From Gammaproteobacteria bacterium (lineage in GTDB: Bacteria > Pseudomonadota > Gammaproteobacteria > Competibacterales > Competibacteraceae), in NCBI GenBank assembly GCA_024234995.1, contig JACKNF010000019.1:1-60498 (forward strand): a stretch of 60,498 nt of DNA. The letters are read 5' to 3'. Shown here in pieces: positions 28,586-38,037 of this stretch. Numbering within the stretch: position 1 is the stretch's first letter; each line of letters opens with the position of its first letter. The translations under genes and the position numbers were made by a program. Under the pieces are notes generated by a model. The model was not told where the DNA came from, ran no database searches, and saw only the letters and a list, made by a program, of their open reading frames with translations.

Positions 28586-29260
28586 ATGTCGCATGTTCCC
28601 CGCCCGATTGGCATTCTGGGCGGCACTTTTGATCCTATTCATCATGGCCATCTGCGCCCGGCGCTTGAGTTGCTGGAAATGCTGCAACTGGCAGAGGTGC
28701 GTTTTATCCCCTGCCGGATTCCGGCGCATCGCGGAACACCGCACATCACTGCTGAACAGCGGTTCACGCTGGTGCAATTGGCCATTGCCGGGCAGCCGGA
28801 TTTCGTAGCGGATGACCGGGAATTGCGCCGGGAAGGCACGTCCTACATGGTGGATACGCTGGCTTCTTTGCGAGAAGATTTTGGCCAAGAGACCCCATTG
28901 TGCCTGATCGTTGGCGCAGATGCTTTTCGAGCGCTGTACACCTGGCATCGCTGGCAGGATATGACGCGGTTAGCCCATATCGTCGTGATGCAGCGTCCTG
29001 GGGCTTCGCAACCGGTGCCATCCGTACTGGAGGAATGGATTGCCCCCCGCCGGATACATGAAGCGCTCATGCTGCATGGAAAACCCGCTGGCAGCATCCT
29101 GTTTCAACCGGTGACGCAGTTAGATATTTCCGCCACCCAAATCCGTGTCCTGCTGGCACGCGGCCAGTCACCCCGTTATTTGTTGCCGGAGGCCGTGCTG
29201 GCCTATATCGCCGATCGGGCGTTGTACCGGCCGCTGCCGGTTCTAAACCCCCTTACTTGA
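28586..29260 (+). CDS. nadD: Nicotinate-nucleotide adenylyltransferase
   Basis: A 224-residue enzyme adding AMP to nicotinate mononucleotide in NAD synthesis. The nucleotidyltransferase signature GGTFDPIHHGHLRPAL, the PCRIPAHRG loop, LIVGADAF and the C-terminal ISATQIR (ISSTxIR) motif are intact. It lies 30 bases after proA and 19 before rsfS. Confidence 0.96.
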   Translation: MSHVPRPIGILGGTFDPIHHGHLRPALELLEMLQLAEVRFIPCRIPAHRGTPHITAEQRFTLVQLAIAGQPDFVADDRELRREGTSYMVDTLASLREDFGQETPLCLIVGADAFRALYTWHRWQDMTRLAHIVVMQRPGASQPVPSVLEEWIAPRRIHEALMLHGKPAGSILFQPVTQLDISATQIRVLLARGQSPRYLLPEAVLAYIADRALYRPLPVLNPLT

Positions 29261-29279
29261 TGAGGATAAACAAGATTCC

Positions 29280-29624
29280 ATGCAACTTGAGGTTTTACAG
29301 AAAATCATTGTTAATGCCCTGGAAGAAGTGAAAGCCCAGGATATCCGTGTTCTGGACGTGCGTAACAAGGCCAGTTTTACTGACTTGATGGTGGTCGCCA
29401 GCGGTGCCTCGACCCGCCAGGTCAAAGCCCTGGCTGACAAGGTGATCGAGAAATGCACGGCGGCCGGTGTCCGGCCGCTTGGCGTTGAAGGAGCGCGGGA
29501 AGCTGAATGGGTGTTGGTGGATCTGGCCGACATCGTCGTGCATGTCATGCTGCCCCAGACCCGGGATTTCTATAATCTGGAAAAATTATGGTCAGTGGAT
29601 GTAGCCAAAGCGCTGAAGGGTTAA
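29280..29624 (+). CDS. rsfS: Ribosomal silencing factor RsfS
   Basis: A 114-residue protein that binds ribosomal protein L14 and blocks subunit joining when nutrients are short. The body (ALEEVKAQDIRVLDVRN, FTDLMVVASGASTRQVKALAD, EGAREAEWVLVDLADIVVHVM, FYNLEKLW) matches the family throughout. It lies between nadD and rlmH, a conserved order. Confidence 0.96.
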   Translation: MQLEVLQKIIVNALEEVKAQDIRVLDVRNKASFTDLMVVASGASTRQVKALADKVIEKCTAAGVRPLGVEGAREAEWVLVDLADIVVHVMLPQTRDFYNLEKLWSVDVAKALKG

Positions 29625-29672
29625 GTGAGAGCAGGCAGCGGATTGCATCAACATTACTGTCTGAATTGAAAG

Positions 29673-30143
29673 ATGAAAATTCATCTACTTGCCGTCGGCA
29701 TCCGAATGCCTGACTGGATCAAAACCGGTTATGCAGAATATGCCGGGCGGCTGCCCCGGGAATGCCAGTTGAACCTGATTGAAATCCCTGCGGGCAAGCG
29801 CAGCACCCGTGCCGATTTGCCTCGTTTGGTCCGGGCCGAAGGTGAGCGATTGCTTGCAGCGATTCCTGCAAGTTCTCGTGTGATTGCCCTGGATGAGCGT
29901 GGCCGGGAATGGGGTACTGCCGAATTGGCTGGGCAGTTGGCGGGCTGGTTGCAGGAAGGCTGCAACCTCAGTTTGCTGATCGGTGGCCCGGATGGGCTGG
30001 ATGCGGCCTGTCGTGATCGTGCCGAACACCTGTGGTCGCTGTCGCGCTTGACCCTGCCGCATCCTCTGGTGCGCATCGTGGTCGCTGAGCAGCTTTATCG
30101 GGCGTGGAGTCTGCTGCACAATCATCCTTATCATCGCGCTTGA
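29673..30143 (+). CDS. rlmH: 23S rRNA pseudouridine-1915 N3-methyltransferase
   Basis: A 156-residue SPOUT methyltransferase. It starts MKIHLLAVGIRMPDWI and has ALDERGREW, the SAM-binding LLIGGPDGL knot and the tail SLSRLTLPHPLVRIVVAEQLYRAW. The length equals the E. coli enzyme. It ends two bases before the maf start. Confidence 0.97.
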   Translation: MKIHLLAVGIRMPDWIKTGYAEYAGRLPRECQLNLIEIPAGKRSTRADLPRLVRAEGERLLAAIPASSRVIALDERGREWGTAELAGQLAGWLQEGCNLSLLIGGPDGLDAACRDRAEHLWSLSRLTLPHPLVRIVVAEQLYRAWSLLHNHPYHRA

Positions 30144-30144
30144 C

Positions 30145-30720
30145 ATGCCTTTTATCTACCTTGCCTCTGCATCGCCACGCCGCCGTGAACTTTTGCGGCA
30201 GATCGGCATGGCTTACCGCCTGCTGCGGGTCGAGGTGGATGAGACGCCATTGGCCAAAGAACATCCCTGCGATTATGTTGCCCGGCTGGCCTTGGCCAAA
30301 GCGCGAACAGGCGCGCAAGCGCTCGGCCGGAAGAAGCCCGCGCCCGTATTAGGGGCGGATACCGCCGTGGTTGTTAAAGACACGATTCTCGGCAAGCCCC
30401 GCAGCCGCGAAGAAGGTTTGGCCATGTTGGCACGGCTTTCCGGTTGCGAACATCAGGTATTAAGCGCGGTAGCCTTGGCAACCCCGGCGCAAATTGCGGT
30501 CAAAGTTCAAGAGAGCCGGGTTCGCTTCCGCAAATTGACGCCGGCGGAATGTGCCGCGTACTGGGAGACCGGCGAATCTTGGGACAAGGCGGGCGGCTAT
30601 GGAATCCAGGGCCGTGCAGCGGCGTTCATTGTGGAATTGCATGGCAGTTATTCCGGGGTCATGGGTTTGCCGCTATTCGAAACTGCAGAACTGTTTCGAG
30701 AATTCGGGCTTTCTTCCTAA
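30145..30720 (+). CDS. maf: Maf-family nucleotide pyrophosphatase
   Basis: A 191-residue nucleoside triphosphate pyrophosphatase (probably dTTP/UTP type, YhdE-like) preventing incorporation of odd nucleotides. It has YLASASPRRRELLRQIG, VLGADTAVVV, GKPRSREEG and the GSYSGVMGLPLFET end. The start lies one base after the rlmH stop, so the two are probably coupled. The maf-rng-yhdP order is conserved in Gammaproteobacteria. Confidence 0.95.
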   Translation: MPFIYLASASPRRRELLRQIGMAYRLLRVEVDETPLAKEHPCDYVARLALAKARTGAQALGRKKPAPVLGADTAVVVKDTILGKPRSREEGLAMLARLSGCEHQVLSAVALATPAQIAVKVQESRVRFRKLTPAECAAYWETGESWDKAGGYGIQGRAAAFIVELHGSYSGVMGLPLFETAELFREFGLSS

Positions 30721-30755
30721 CCAACTTTAACCTTTCCTAGATGGAACGAGATGGT

Positions 30756-32273
30756 ATGACCACACGCGCCGAAGGTGGTACGGGCGACGAAATACTGATC
30801 AACGTAACCCCCCGTGAGACCCGGGTTACGGTGGTTGAGAACGGTGTCCTCCAGGAAATTCTGATCGAACGGGCAGGCCGGCGCGGCCTGGTCGGTAATA
30901 TTTATAAAGGCCGGGTTTGCCGGGTGCTGCCAGGCATGGAGGCTGCGTTTGTGGATATCGGCCTGGAACGGGCAGCCTTTCTGCACGTCTCCGATATCCG
31001 CCCGGCATGCCGGCTTGAGCCTTGTTTATCTGAAAACAGTGCGCCAAGTGTAAGTCACAGTGACCGGATACTGGCGATTACTGACCTGGTGCGCGAGGGT
31101 CAGGATCTGGTGGTACAGGTGATCAAGGACCCCATCGGCACCAAGGGCGCACGGTTGACAACCCACATCACGTTGCCATCACGGTTTCTAGTATTCCTGG
31201 CCGATTCCGATGTGGCCGGTGTGTCCGTCAAGATCGACGGTGAACGCGAGCGGCAGCGTTTGAAAGAGGTCGTCAATGCCTTTCGCGCTGAGTTTGGGGG
31301 TGGCTATATCGTTCGTACTGCTGCAGAAGGTGCAGAAGCCTGGGCGCTGCGCGCAGATATGCAGTTTTTGCAACGGCTATGGGGCTCTATTCAAGATCGT
31401 ATCCGCGAAGCCAATGGCATTATGACATTGTATGAGGATCTGCCGCTGGTGCTACGGGTGCTGCGCGATTTTGTCGGCGACAATGTAGAAAGGGTTCGGG
31501 TGGATTCACGTGAGGCCAGTCAACGGATGATGCAATTTGCTGAAAAATTCGTGCCGGAGATGGTCTCACGTTTGGAGCATTATCCAGGTGAGCGGCCAAT
31601 TTTCGAGTTATATGGCATTGAAGATGAAATCCAGCGAGGGCTTAGCAAGAAAGTAACATTGAAATCAGGTGGTTATCTGATTATTGATCAGACCGAGGCT
31701 ATGACCACGATTGACGTAAATACCGGTGCCTATGTTGGGCATCGTAATCTGGAAGAAACCATTTTCAAGACCAATCTGGAAGCTGCCGCGGCGATTGCCC
31801 GGCAATTACGGCTGCGTAACCTGGGCGGCATTATTATTCTGGATTTTATTGATATGGCCAGCGAAGAACACCGCCAGGCCGTGTTGAAGGCATTGGAAAA
31901 GCATCTGGAAAAAGATCGCGCCAAAAGTCATATCTCGCAGGTATCACCATTAGGGCTGGTGGAAATGACCCGTAAGCGCACCCGCGAGAGTTTGGGGCAG
32001 ATTCTGTGCGAACCCTGTCCGTTATGCGATGGGCGCGGTTCGATTAAAACAGCGGAAACGGTGTGTTATGAAATTTTCCGTGAATTGTTGCGCGAAGCCC
32101 GTCAGTACGCGCCCCGCCAATTCGTGGTGCTCGCCGCGCCAGATGTGGTGGATGTCATGTTGGATCAAGAATCTCACAGTGTGGCGCAGTTAGAGGCGTT
32201 CATCGACATTCCCATCAAATTCCAGGCGGAAGCGCTATATACCCGTGAGCAATATGATGTGGTGTTAATGTGA
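30756..32273 (+). CDS. rng: Ribonuclease G
   Basis: A 505-residue endoribonuclease for 16S rRNA 5' maturation and mRNA decay. It has ILINVTPRETRVTVVENG, the S1 domain (about 40-130, GNIYKGRVCRVLPGMEAAFVDIG), the catalytic acidic motif TIDVNTGAYVGHR, IIILDFIDM and the zinc-link CEPCPLC. An extra run (LEPCLSENSAPSVSHSD, about 85-105) lies inside the S1 domain, a place where insertions occur in the family. ATG 30756 fits the usual start; ATG 30741 would add five residues. It overlaps yhdP by four bases (GTGA). Confidence 0.95.
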   Translation: MTTRAEGGTGDEILINVTPRETRVTVVENGVLQEILIERAGRRGLVGNIYKGRVCRVLPGMEAAFVDIGLERAAFLHVSDIRPACRLEPCLSENSAPSVSHSDRILAITDLVREGQDLVVQVIKDPIGTKGARLTTHITLPSRFLVFLADSDVAGVSVKIDGERERQRLKEVVNAFRAEFGGGYIVRTAAEGAEAWALRADMQFLQRLWGSIQDRIREANGIMTLYEDLPLVLRVLRDFVGDNVERVRVDSREASQRMMQFAEKFVPEMVSRLEHYPGERPIFELYGIEDEIQRGLSKKVTLKSGGYLIIDQTEAMTTIDVNTGAYVGHRNLEETIFKTNLEAAAAIARQLRLRNLGGIIILDFIDMASEEHRQAVLKALEKHLEKDRAKSHISQVSPLGLVEMTRKRTRESLGQILCEPCPLCDGRGSIKTAETVCYEIFRELLREARQYAPRQFVVLAAPDVVDVMLDQESHSVAQLEAFIDIPIKFQAEALYTREQYDVVLM

Positions 32274-35200
32274 GCTCTGACCTCCTCACCCCTCGTCCTG
32301 TTTCTCCGGAGGGAAGGAATAATGAACGGTGTTTGACAAACGGACGCTTCTGGAATGCGCTTTGTCTATCAACGAGCCGTACTCGCCGGACCCTGCGCTG
32401 GATCCGCCGGTTGCTGCTCACCTTGTTGTTGCTACTCTTGCTGCTGGCGGCATTTGGGCAATGGTGGGTATTGCCACGCCTGAACAATTACCGGGGTGAT
32501 TTGGCCCGTGCGCTGGGTGACACATTGCAGATGCCCGTGCGCATTGATGCAGTCACGGCCACTCTGGATGGCTGGCGCCTGGCGTTAGGTCTGCGCGGCG
32601 TGAGTGTGGACGACCCTGAGCGGGACACCCCGTTAGCGTATTTCAAGCAAGTAGCCATCACTCTGAACCTGTGGCGCTCCTTACAGGAGTGGCGGCCTGT
32701 CGTGCGCCGTATCCGCCTGGAAGGTGCGAATTTAACGCTGGAACAAGGGCCGGATGGAGTGTCCCGGCTATTCACCGATGGAAGCATTGCGCCACACGCG
32801 GATGATTCCCCGCTGCCGGGAAACGCTCACCAAATCTTTGAATTACGACAGCTGGATATTGTCGGTGAGCAACTTACCCTGCGGCGGCCGGACGGTTTTA
32901 CCTGGCAGTTACTGCATCCCTACCTCCGTTTTCAGGATACGGCGCAAGGTCGACGGCTGGTCTTGATGGCTGACTTGCCTGTGGAACTTGGCGGACAACT
33001 GGGGTTGACCATTGAGCAGTTACCGGCGAGTGAATCAACAGCTAAAAAGGGCTGGCGGTTGCAGGGGCAAATTCATTTTGAGGATGCGCCGCAGACGCAT
33101 CCGCCGGCCGTATTTGAGGCGACGCGCACCGATGCCGGCTGGCAAGCAGTGATTCGCCATCTACGTGCTGAGCGTGTGCTGGCTTGGGTGGCGCCCTGGC
33201 TCAGCGGATCGGCTCGCCAATGGCTGGCGCCGCTTGATCCACGCGGTGAATTACCGGAAATAACGCTACAGAGCGAACCGGCGGCAGGGATTTACCAAGC
33301 GGCCATTGCCCTGCGCGGCGTGAATATTCGCTCGACTCACCGCTTGCCAGGCTTCGATAACTTAACCGGCCAGCTGGTGGTTTCCCCGGAACGAGGCCGA
33401 ATCGAGCTGGATTGCCATGCCGTTCAGGTTGATACTGCCGGTTTACTGCGTGCGCCCATCACGCTGGATGTCCTCAGCGGAACCGTGAACTGGCGGCGTT
33501 CCTCTGAAGGCTTGCACGTCGAAAGTACCGGTCTTGAACTGGCTAATGCTGACCTTAGTGGCCGGTTTTGGGGCAGCGTCACTGTTCCTGACGCGGGCCA
33601 GCCATTGCTGGATATTCAAGGCCATTATCACAGTGTGAAGGTTAAGCAAGCGTGGCGCTATCTGCCGGTTGCAGTGATTCCACCACAAGGGGTGGCTTGG
33701 TTGGACCGGGCGCTGGTGGATGGTCAGGTGGCGACTGGCAATCTGATTTTTCAGGGACCGCCGGCGGCCTTTCCTTTCAATCGGGATGAAGGGTTATTTG
33801 AAACCCGTTTTCAGGTTAAAGACGGCATACTGGACTATGCGCCCGGCTGGCCACGCTTGGAGAAGTTGCAGGCTGACGTTTTGTTTCGCAATCGTGGACT
33901 CACTATTAAGGCCAGTGGTGGCCAGCTGCTGGATGGGCAGGTAGAAAAGGCTACGGCTCAAATTGAAAATTTGGCCAATGTCGTTGTGCAGGTTCAGGGA
34001 CGGGTTAAGGGACCGGGTGCCAGTATGTGGCAGGTGCTCCGCGAGAGTCCGTTGGGCCGTGAATTGGATGAGGATCTGCCTGATTTACGGATCAGTGGCC
34101 GCAACACTCTCGATCTCGAATTGACACTACCGGCCGATGGACGCCCAAGTCAAGCGCGTGGGCAGGTAGGGTTGTTGGACAATGACGTGACCTTGCCTGC
34201 CTGGAAGGTTGAACTGGGGCGGTTGCGCGGTGAGGTGCGCTTTACCGAAGCTGATCTGGAAGCCCGAAATGTACAAGCATTGTGGCGCGGTGAGGCAATC
34301 CGCGTCGATCTGGATCTGGCCGGCCGCGAAGGGCGTCGTGAATTGCGGGCGCAGGTGGAGGGGAGGCTAGGATTACCAGCGCTGGCTGGGCCGTCTGCAG
34401 CGGTGGATCTCGGGTATTCGATCACCGGCGCTAGCGATTGGAAAGCGGTGCTGGCCGTTCCGGCCCGTGGTCAGGAACGAAAATCTGCCTTTTCGTTTGA
34501 GTTAATTTCCGGTTTGCGCGGGGTTGCCGTCGAATTGCCTGCGCCACTGGGTAAAACCGCCAGTGAGACCCGGTCACTGCGGATCGTGGTGCAGCCGAAT
34601 GAGCGCAACCGCTGGATCGTGGCGCTGGAATACGAACCTGGGGTGCGGGCAGTGCTGGCATTGGATGGTCTGCTGGATACGCCCCGGTTTGAGCGGGGCG
34701 AATTGCGGATTGGCGCTGGAGCAGCGCGGCTTCCCAATGAACCAGGCTTGGCCATTGTCGCTGATCTGCCGCGTTGGACCTGGACAACCCCGGTTAAAAC
34801 GTCCTCTCCTAATCGAGATGAGAGTGGAAACGAGCAGTGCAGAAGATCCGGGATTCAAAAATCCAGTTCCAATTCATTGGCGCTGGTGCGCAGTTTAGAG
34901 GCCCGGATTGAGGAATTGGCGGTTGCTGGCCAATCATTTAAGGGAATGACGGTTCATGCACATCGTGATTCAGAGGGATTGCAGGTTGAATTAGACAGCA
35001 CAGCTTTATCCGGGCAGATGACCGTACCGGATCAGCTCACCGCAGCGCGGCCCGTGAATGCCGCGTTGCAGCGCTTATGGATACAGCATACTGCCAATGG
35101 CACTGCTTCGGATACGCAACACAGACCGGCAGCCGACCCGTGTCAACTCCCGCCACTGGCGTTGACGGTCGCCGACTTGCGGATGAATGATCAGAAACTG

Positions 35201-36010
35201 GGCCAGTTACGGCTGGCGATCGTGCCGCGCTCTGGCGGTGTTCGATTGTCCGGGATTGAACTGCGTTCCGGGCAGCAGCAGATCGATGCCGATGGCGAAT
35301 GGCGGTGGAATGGCGGTAACCAGATTTCCCGGATCAATGTGGCGTTGCGCAGCCCGGCGCTGGGTGAAACGCTAGCGGTATGGGGTTATCCGGAGTCTGG
35401 CATTGCCCGTGGCCCAACCAAGGCGCAATTGGACGCTAACTGGGCAGCCGCGTTGCCGGATTTCGCGCTGGAGCGGATTTCCGGCACATTGAATTTTGAG
35501 ACCGGCCCCGGTCAATTGCTGGAAATCAATCCTGGACTGGGTCGCATCATGGGCTTGTTCAGCATGCAGAGCCTGAATCGCCGCTTGAGCCTGGATTTCA
35601 GCGACCTGTTCCAGCCGGGCACCAGTTTTGATCGGATCAGCGGTGAATTTGCTTTCAAAAAAGGGCAGGCGCGTACTGATAACCTGCGTATTGAAGCGCC
35701 GGCGGCGCGGATTGAAATCCGGGGCCGGGCCGGCTTGAAAGACCGGAGCTACGATCAACAGATCACGGTTACGCCCCACGTTGTGGGGAGTGCGCTGCCC
35801 ATCGCTGGAGCCATTGTTGGCGGGCCTGTTGCTGGCGCAGCGGTATTTGTCGCTGAGCGCGTCTTGCAGAAAGGTATTGAGCAGGCGACCCGTTACCAGT
35901 ACCGGTTAACCGGCTCATGGGATGATCCGGTGCTGGAACCGCTGGTTGCAGAAGAGCCCCCCAACCCCGCGCCTCGGCAAGGGTTCGCGAGTGACAACGA
36001 AACGAGGTGA
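32270..36010 (+). CDS. yhdP: AsmA-like envelope protein YhdP
   Basis: A 1246-residue AsmA-like bridge protein implicated in phospholipid transport to the outer membrane. One transmembrane helix (about 45-67) follows a basic N-terminus; a very long beta-rich periplasmic region comes next, and the C-terminus keeps the family pattern with INPGLGRIMGLFSMQSLNRRLSLDFSDLFQPG and VGSALPIAGAIVGGPVAGAAVF. The start is GTG 32270, overlapping rng. Residues 4-30 (TPRPVSPEGRNNER) look unlike the family and may come from an intergenic repeat, so a later start near TTG 32333 is possible. A second polar insert lies near 845-865 (SSPNRDESGNEQCRR). Confidence 0.92.
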   Translation: MSSDLLTPRPVSPEGRNNERCLTNGRFWNALCLSTSRTRRTLRWIRRLLLTLLLLLLLLAAFGQWWVLPRLNNYRGDLARALGDTLQMPVRIDAVTATLDGWRLALGLRGVSVDDPERDTPLAYFKQVAITLNLWRSLQEWRPVVRRIRLEGANLTLEQGPDGVSRLFTDGSIAPHADDSPLPGNAHQIFELRQLDIVGEQLTLRRPDGFTWQLLHPYLRFQDTAQGRRLVLMADLPVELGGQLGLTIEQLPASESTAKKGWRLQGQIHFEDAPQTHPPAVFEATRTDAGWQAVIRHLRAERVLAWVAPWLSGSARQWLAPLDPRGELPEITLQSEPAAGIYQAAIALRGVNIRSTHRLPGFDNLTGQLVVSPERGRIELDCHAVQVDTAGLLRAPITLDVLSGTVNWRRSSEGLHVESTGLELANADLSGRFWGSVTVPDAGQPLLDIQGHYHSVKVKQAWRYLPVAVIPPQGVAWLDRALVDGQVATGNLIFQGPPAAFPFNRDEGLFETRFQVKDGILDYAPGWPRLEKLQADVLFRNRGLTIKASGGQLLDGQVEKATAQIENLANVVVQVQGRVKGPGASMWQVLRESPLGRELDEDLPDLRISGRNTLDLELTLPADGRPSQARGQVGLLDNDVTLPAWKVELGRLRGEVRFTEADLEARNVQALWRGEAIRVDLDLAGREGRRELRAQVEGRLGLPALAGPSAAVDLGYSITGASDWKAVLAVPARGQERKSAFSFELISGLRGVAVELPAPLGKTASETRSLRIVVQPNERNRWIVALEYEPGVRAVLALDGLLDTPRFERGELRIGAGAARLPNEPGLAIVADLPRWTWTTPVKTSSPNRDESGNEQCRRSGIQKSSSNSLALVRSLEARIEELAVAGQSFKGMTVHAHRDSEGLQVELDSTALSGQMTVPDQLTAARPVNAALQRLWIQHTANGTASDTQHRPAADPCQLPPLALTVADLRMNDQKLGQLRLAIVPRSGGVRLSGIELRSGQQQIDADGEWRWNGGNQISRINVALRSPALGETLAVWGYPESGIARGPTKAQLDANWAAALPDFALERISGTLNFETGPGQLLEINPGLGRIMGLFSMQSLNRRLSLDFSDLFQPGTSFDRISGEFAFKKGQARTDNLRIEAPAARIEIRGRAGLKDRSYDQQITVTPHVVGSALPIAGAIVGGPVAGAAVFVAERVLQKGIEQATRYQYRLTGSWDDPVLEPLVAEEPPNPAPRQGFASDNETR

Positions 36011-36016
36011 TCACTG

Positions 36017-36865
36017 ATGTCTAGCCTGGTTGCTCTGCAAATGGTTTCCGGACCGGAGGTTGCTGCCAATCTGGCAGTGGCCGCTGAATTGTTGGCTAAA
36101 GCGGCTGATCGCGGCGCGCAATTGGCGGTATTGCCGGAAAATTTTGCTCTGATGGGGCGCCGGGAAAGCGACAAACTGGCGGTGCAGGAAGCGGAAGGCG
36201 ATGGACTGATTCAAACCTTTCTTGCAGAACGGGCCGCCCGTCATCGGCTGTGGCTGGTGGGTGGCACGATTCCACTGCGTACCGCCGGTGATAATCAGCG
36301 GGTGCGGGCGGCTTGTCTGCTATTTGATGATCAAGGTTGCCAGGTTGCCCGCTATGACAAGGTTCATTTATTCGATGTGCAGTTACCGGACAGCCGCGAG
36401 CGGTATGCGGAATCGGCGACGATTGAGCCAGGCGATCACTATGTCGTGGCAGACACACCGTTTGGCCGATTAGGGTTGGCGGTCTGCTACGATCTGCGCT
36501 TTCCCGAGCAATTTCGTGCTATGTCCGCGCAAGGTATGGACATCCTAGCCTTACCTGCGGCATTTACCGCTGCAACCGGCGCGGCCCATTGGGAAATTTT
36601 GCTGCGCGCACGGGCGATTGAGAATCAGTGCTATGTGATTGCTTCGGCGCAAGGCGGCCGGCACAGCAATGGCCGCGAGACCTTCGGTGACAGTCTGATC
36701 GTTGATCCCTGGGGGCTGATTCTTGACCGGTTATGTGAGGGAGCCGGCGTGGTGCTGGGGAAGATGGATCGGGCGTTTCTGGAGAGCGTTCGCCAGCAGT
36801 TTCCGGTTTTGGAACATCGGACGGATGTGGAAGATACAGCCCGGCTTTTTTATCAACTGCCATGA
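36017..36865 (+). CDS. Nitrilase-family amidase (Nit1/omega-amidase type)
   Basis: A 282-residue carbon-nitrogen hydrolase. The catalytic triad is Glu41 (LPENF), Lys115 (YDKVHLFD) and Cys157 (AVCYDLRFPE). The DKVHLFDV and RFPEQFR context is that of Nit1/YbeM-like enzymes that hydrolyse deaminated glutathione, rather than aromatic nitrilases. It starts six bases after yhdP, in the conserved maf-rng-yhdP-nit block. A tldD-type gene, which often follows, is absent here. Confidence 0.93.
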   Translation: MSSLVALQMVSGPEVAANLAVAAELLAKAADRGAQLAVLPENFALMGRRESDKLAVQEAEGDGLIQTFLAERAARHRLWLVGGTIPLRTAGDNQRVRAACLLFDDQGCQVARYDKVHLFDVQLPDSRERYAESATIEPGDHYVVADTPFGRLGLAVCYDLRFPEQFRAMSAQGMDILALPAAFTAATGAAHWEILLRARAIENQCYVIASAQGGRHSNGRETFGDSLIVDPWGLILDRLCEGAGVVLGKMDRAFLESVRQQFPVLEHRTDVEDTARLFYQLP

Positions 36866-36945
36866 ATCAGAGCCCCGATAGCTCTTGACCGATCGACGAC
36901 CCTCTCAAGACGATCCAGCGGCGGTACTATCGACGACGGGAGAAT

Positions 36946-36980
36946 AAAAAAAGCCAACTGGTTATAAAAGTTGGCTTTTT
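36946..36980. terminator. Bidirectional terminator between nit and PEP-CTERM gene
   Basis: AAAAAGCCAACT (36946-36957) pairs with AGTTGGCTTTTT (36969-36980), a 12-bp stem with A and T flanks that terminates in both directions. It separates the plus-strand housekeeping block from the minus-strand PEP-CTERM gene. Confidence 0.9.
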
Positions 36981-36997
36981 CGGTGGATTGGCGTTGC

Positions 36998-37786
36998 TTA
37001 TGCTTTAAGCGATGCCCAGCGATGCCTCATGTTCATGCCTCCAAGCCCCAGAAGCCCTATTCCAAGCAGTGTTAGTATACTGGGTTCTGGGATACCTCCA
37101 GTCAGAGTTGTTGATGTCTCAGCTTGCCTTACATAGATATCTAGATGCGAAAGCCCTGGAACTTGACCACCACCATTGAGGACTTTGATCTGGAATGACC
37201 CCGTGCCAGATCCTTGATTGTCGTTCGCGGTTCCGTTGTCTTCTAATAGAATTCCTTGAAAGATATAAGCGGCATAACCGTTACTTCCCCCTTTGAGAAC
37301 CCCTATTAAGTCAATTTTGAAGGGGAGGTTCGGAGCAAGGCTTGGATTCATATCTGTCCAGTTTAAGGTCCAATCACCGCTTGTTTGGTTGTTGTTAGCA
37401 GTTACAGAAAAACTAAACGAATTATTAAATAGCGTGTAGATGTCGGGTGTGTCGCTTTTTCCGGCCAAGTCCCAATCATGGCTGTCATCATCCCAGTTTA
37501 TGCCATTGTTATCTTGGATATTTCTAATATTAGTTAGAGAATCATTATTTATACTATCAAAAAAACAGTCATCGGCATCACGCCCTGCAAATGTCAGATC
37601 TTTAATTGAGAGCTGGAAAAACCCCGCTGAATCTCCATTTTTCTTAAATACCTCAATAGAGGGAGTTGACTGAGCATTCGTCCCATCATTTGTAGTGGAG
37701 CAATAGCTTGCAATCGCAAAGACTTGATTTGATATACTGAAAGCCACACCAGCTACTATGATTTTAAAAATATTTACTTTCTTCAT
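36998..37786 (-). CDS. PEP-CTERM sorting-domain protein
   Basis: A 262-residue exported protein. It has an N-terminal signal peptide (KIIVAGVAFSISNQVFA), an Asn/Asp/Ser/Thr-rich beta body, and a C-terminal sorting signal: IPEPS, a hydrophobic helix (ILTLLGIGLLGLGG) and a basic end (MRHRWASLKA). Such signals are recognised by exosortase, which cuts at PEP and releases or anchors the protein, usually together with exopolysaccharide. No exosortase is in this window. Base composition is visibly more AT-rich than the block to the left. The gene lies downstream of a sigma-54-like site and repeated elements. Confidence 0.92.
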   Translation of the reverse strand: MKKVNIFKIIVAGVAFSISNQVFAIASYCSTTNDGTNAQSTPSIEVFKKNGDSAGFFQLSIKDLTFAGRDADDCFFDSINNDSLTNIRNIQDNNGINWDDDSHDWDLAGKSDTPDIYTLFNNSFSFSVTANNNQTSGDWTLNWTDMNPSLAPNLPFKIDLIGVLKGGSNGYAAYIFQGILLEDNGTANDNQGSGTGSFQIKVLNGGGQVPGLSHLDIYVRQAETSTTLTGGIPEPSILTLLGIGLLGLGGMNMRHRWASLKA

Positions 37787-37829
37787 GGACTAGATCCCCT
37801 GCGTAAATTTGAGCTTATATGGATGCCTT

Positions 37830-37846
37830 AGCAAATATTGAACCAA
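37830..37846 (-). promoter_or_regulatory. Sigma-54-like promoter of PEP-CTERM gene
   Basis: On the minus strand the sequence TTGGTTCAATATTTGCT has GG and GC separated by ten bases and agrees with TTGGCAC-N5-TTGCT except at CA. Transcription would start near 37819, 33 bases before the start codon. PEP-CTERM genes in other bacteria are known to be sigma-54 dependent, which raises the prior. Confidence 0.5.
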
Positions 37847-38037
37847 ATTAAAATCGTTTGTTTTATATGAAATTTTCTATCAAATTTCCATCAAAATTTA
37901 TTTTGTGTAAAAAATACTGACACCTGAATTTTCTCTATGTCCGCCATTGATAGGATCTTATAAAGATAACTATATGAAGATATTATCTTTTATTTATACA
38001 ACTTCGTTTTTAGTAGCCCATCCTTAAAAAAACTGAC

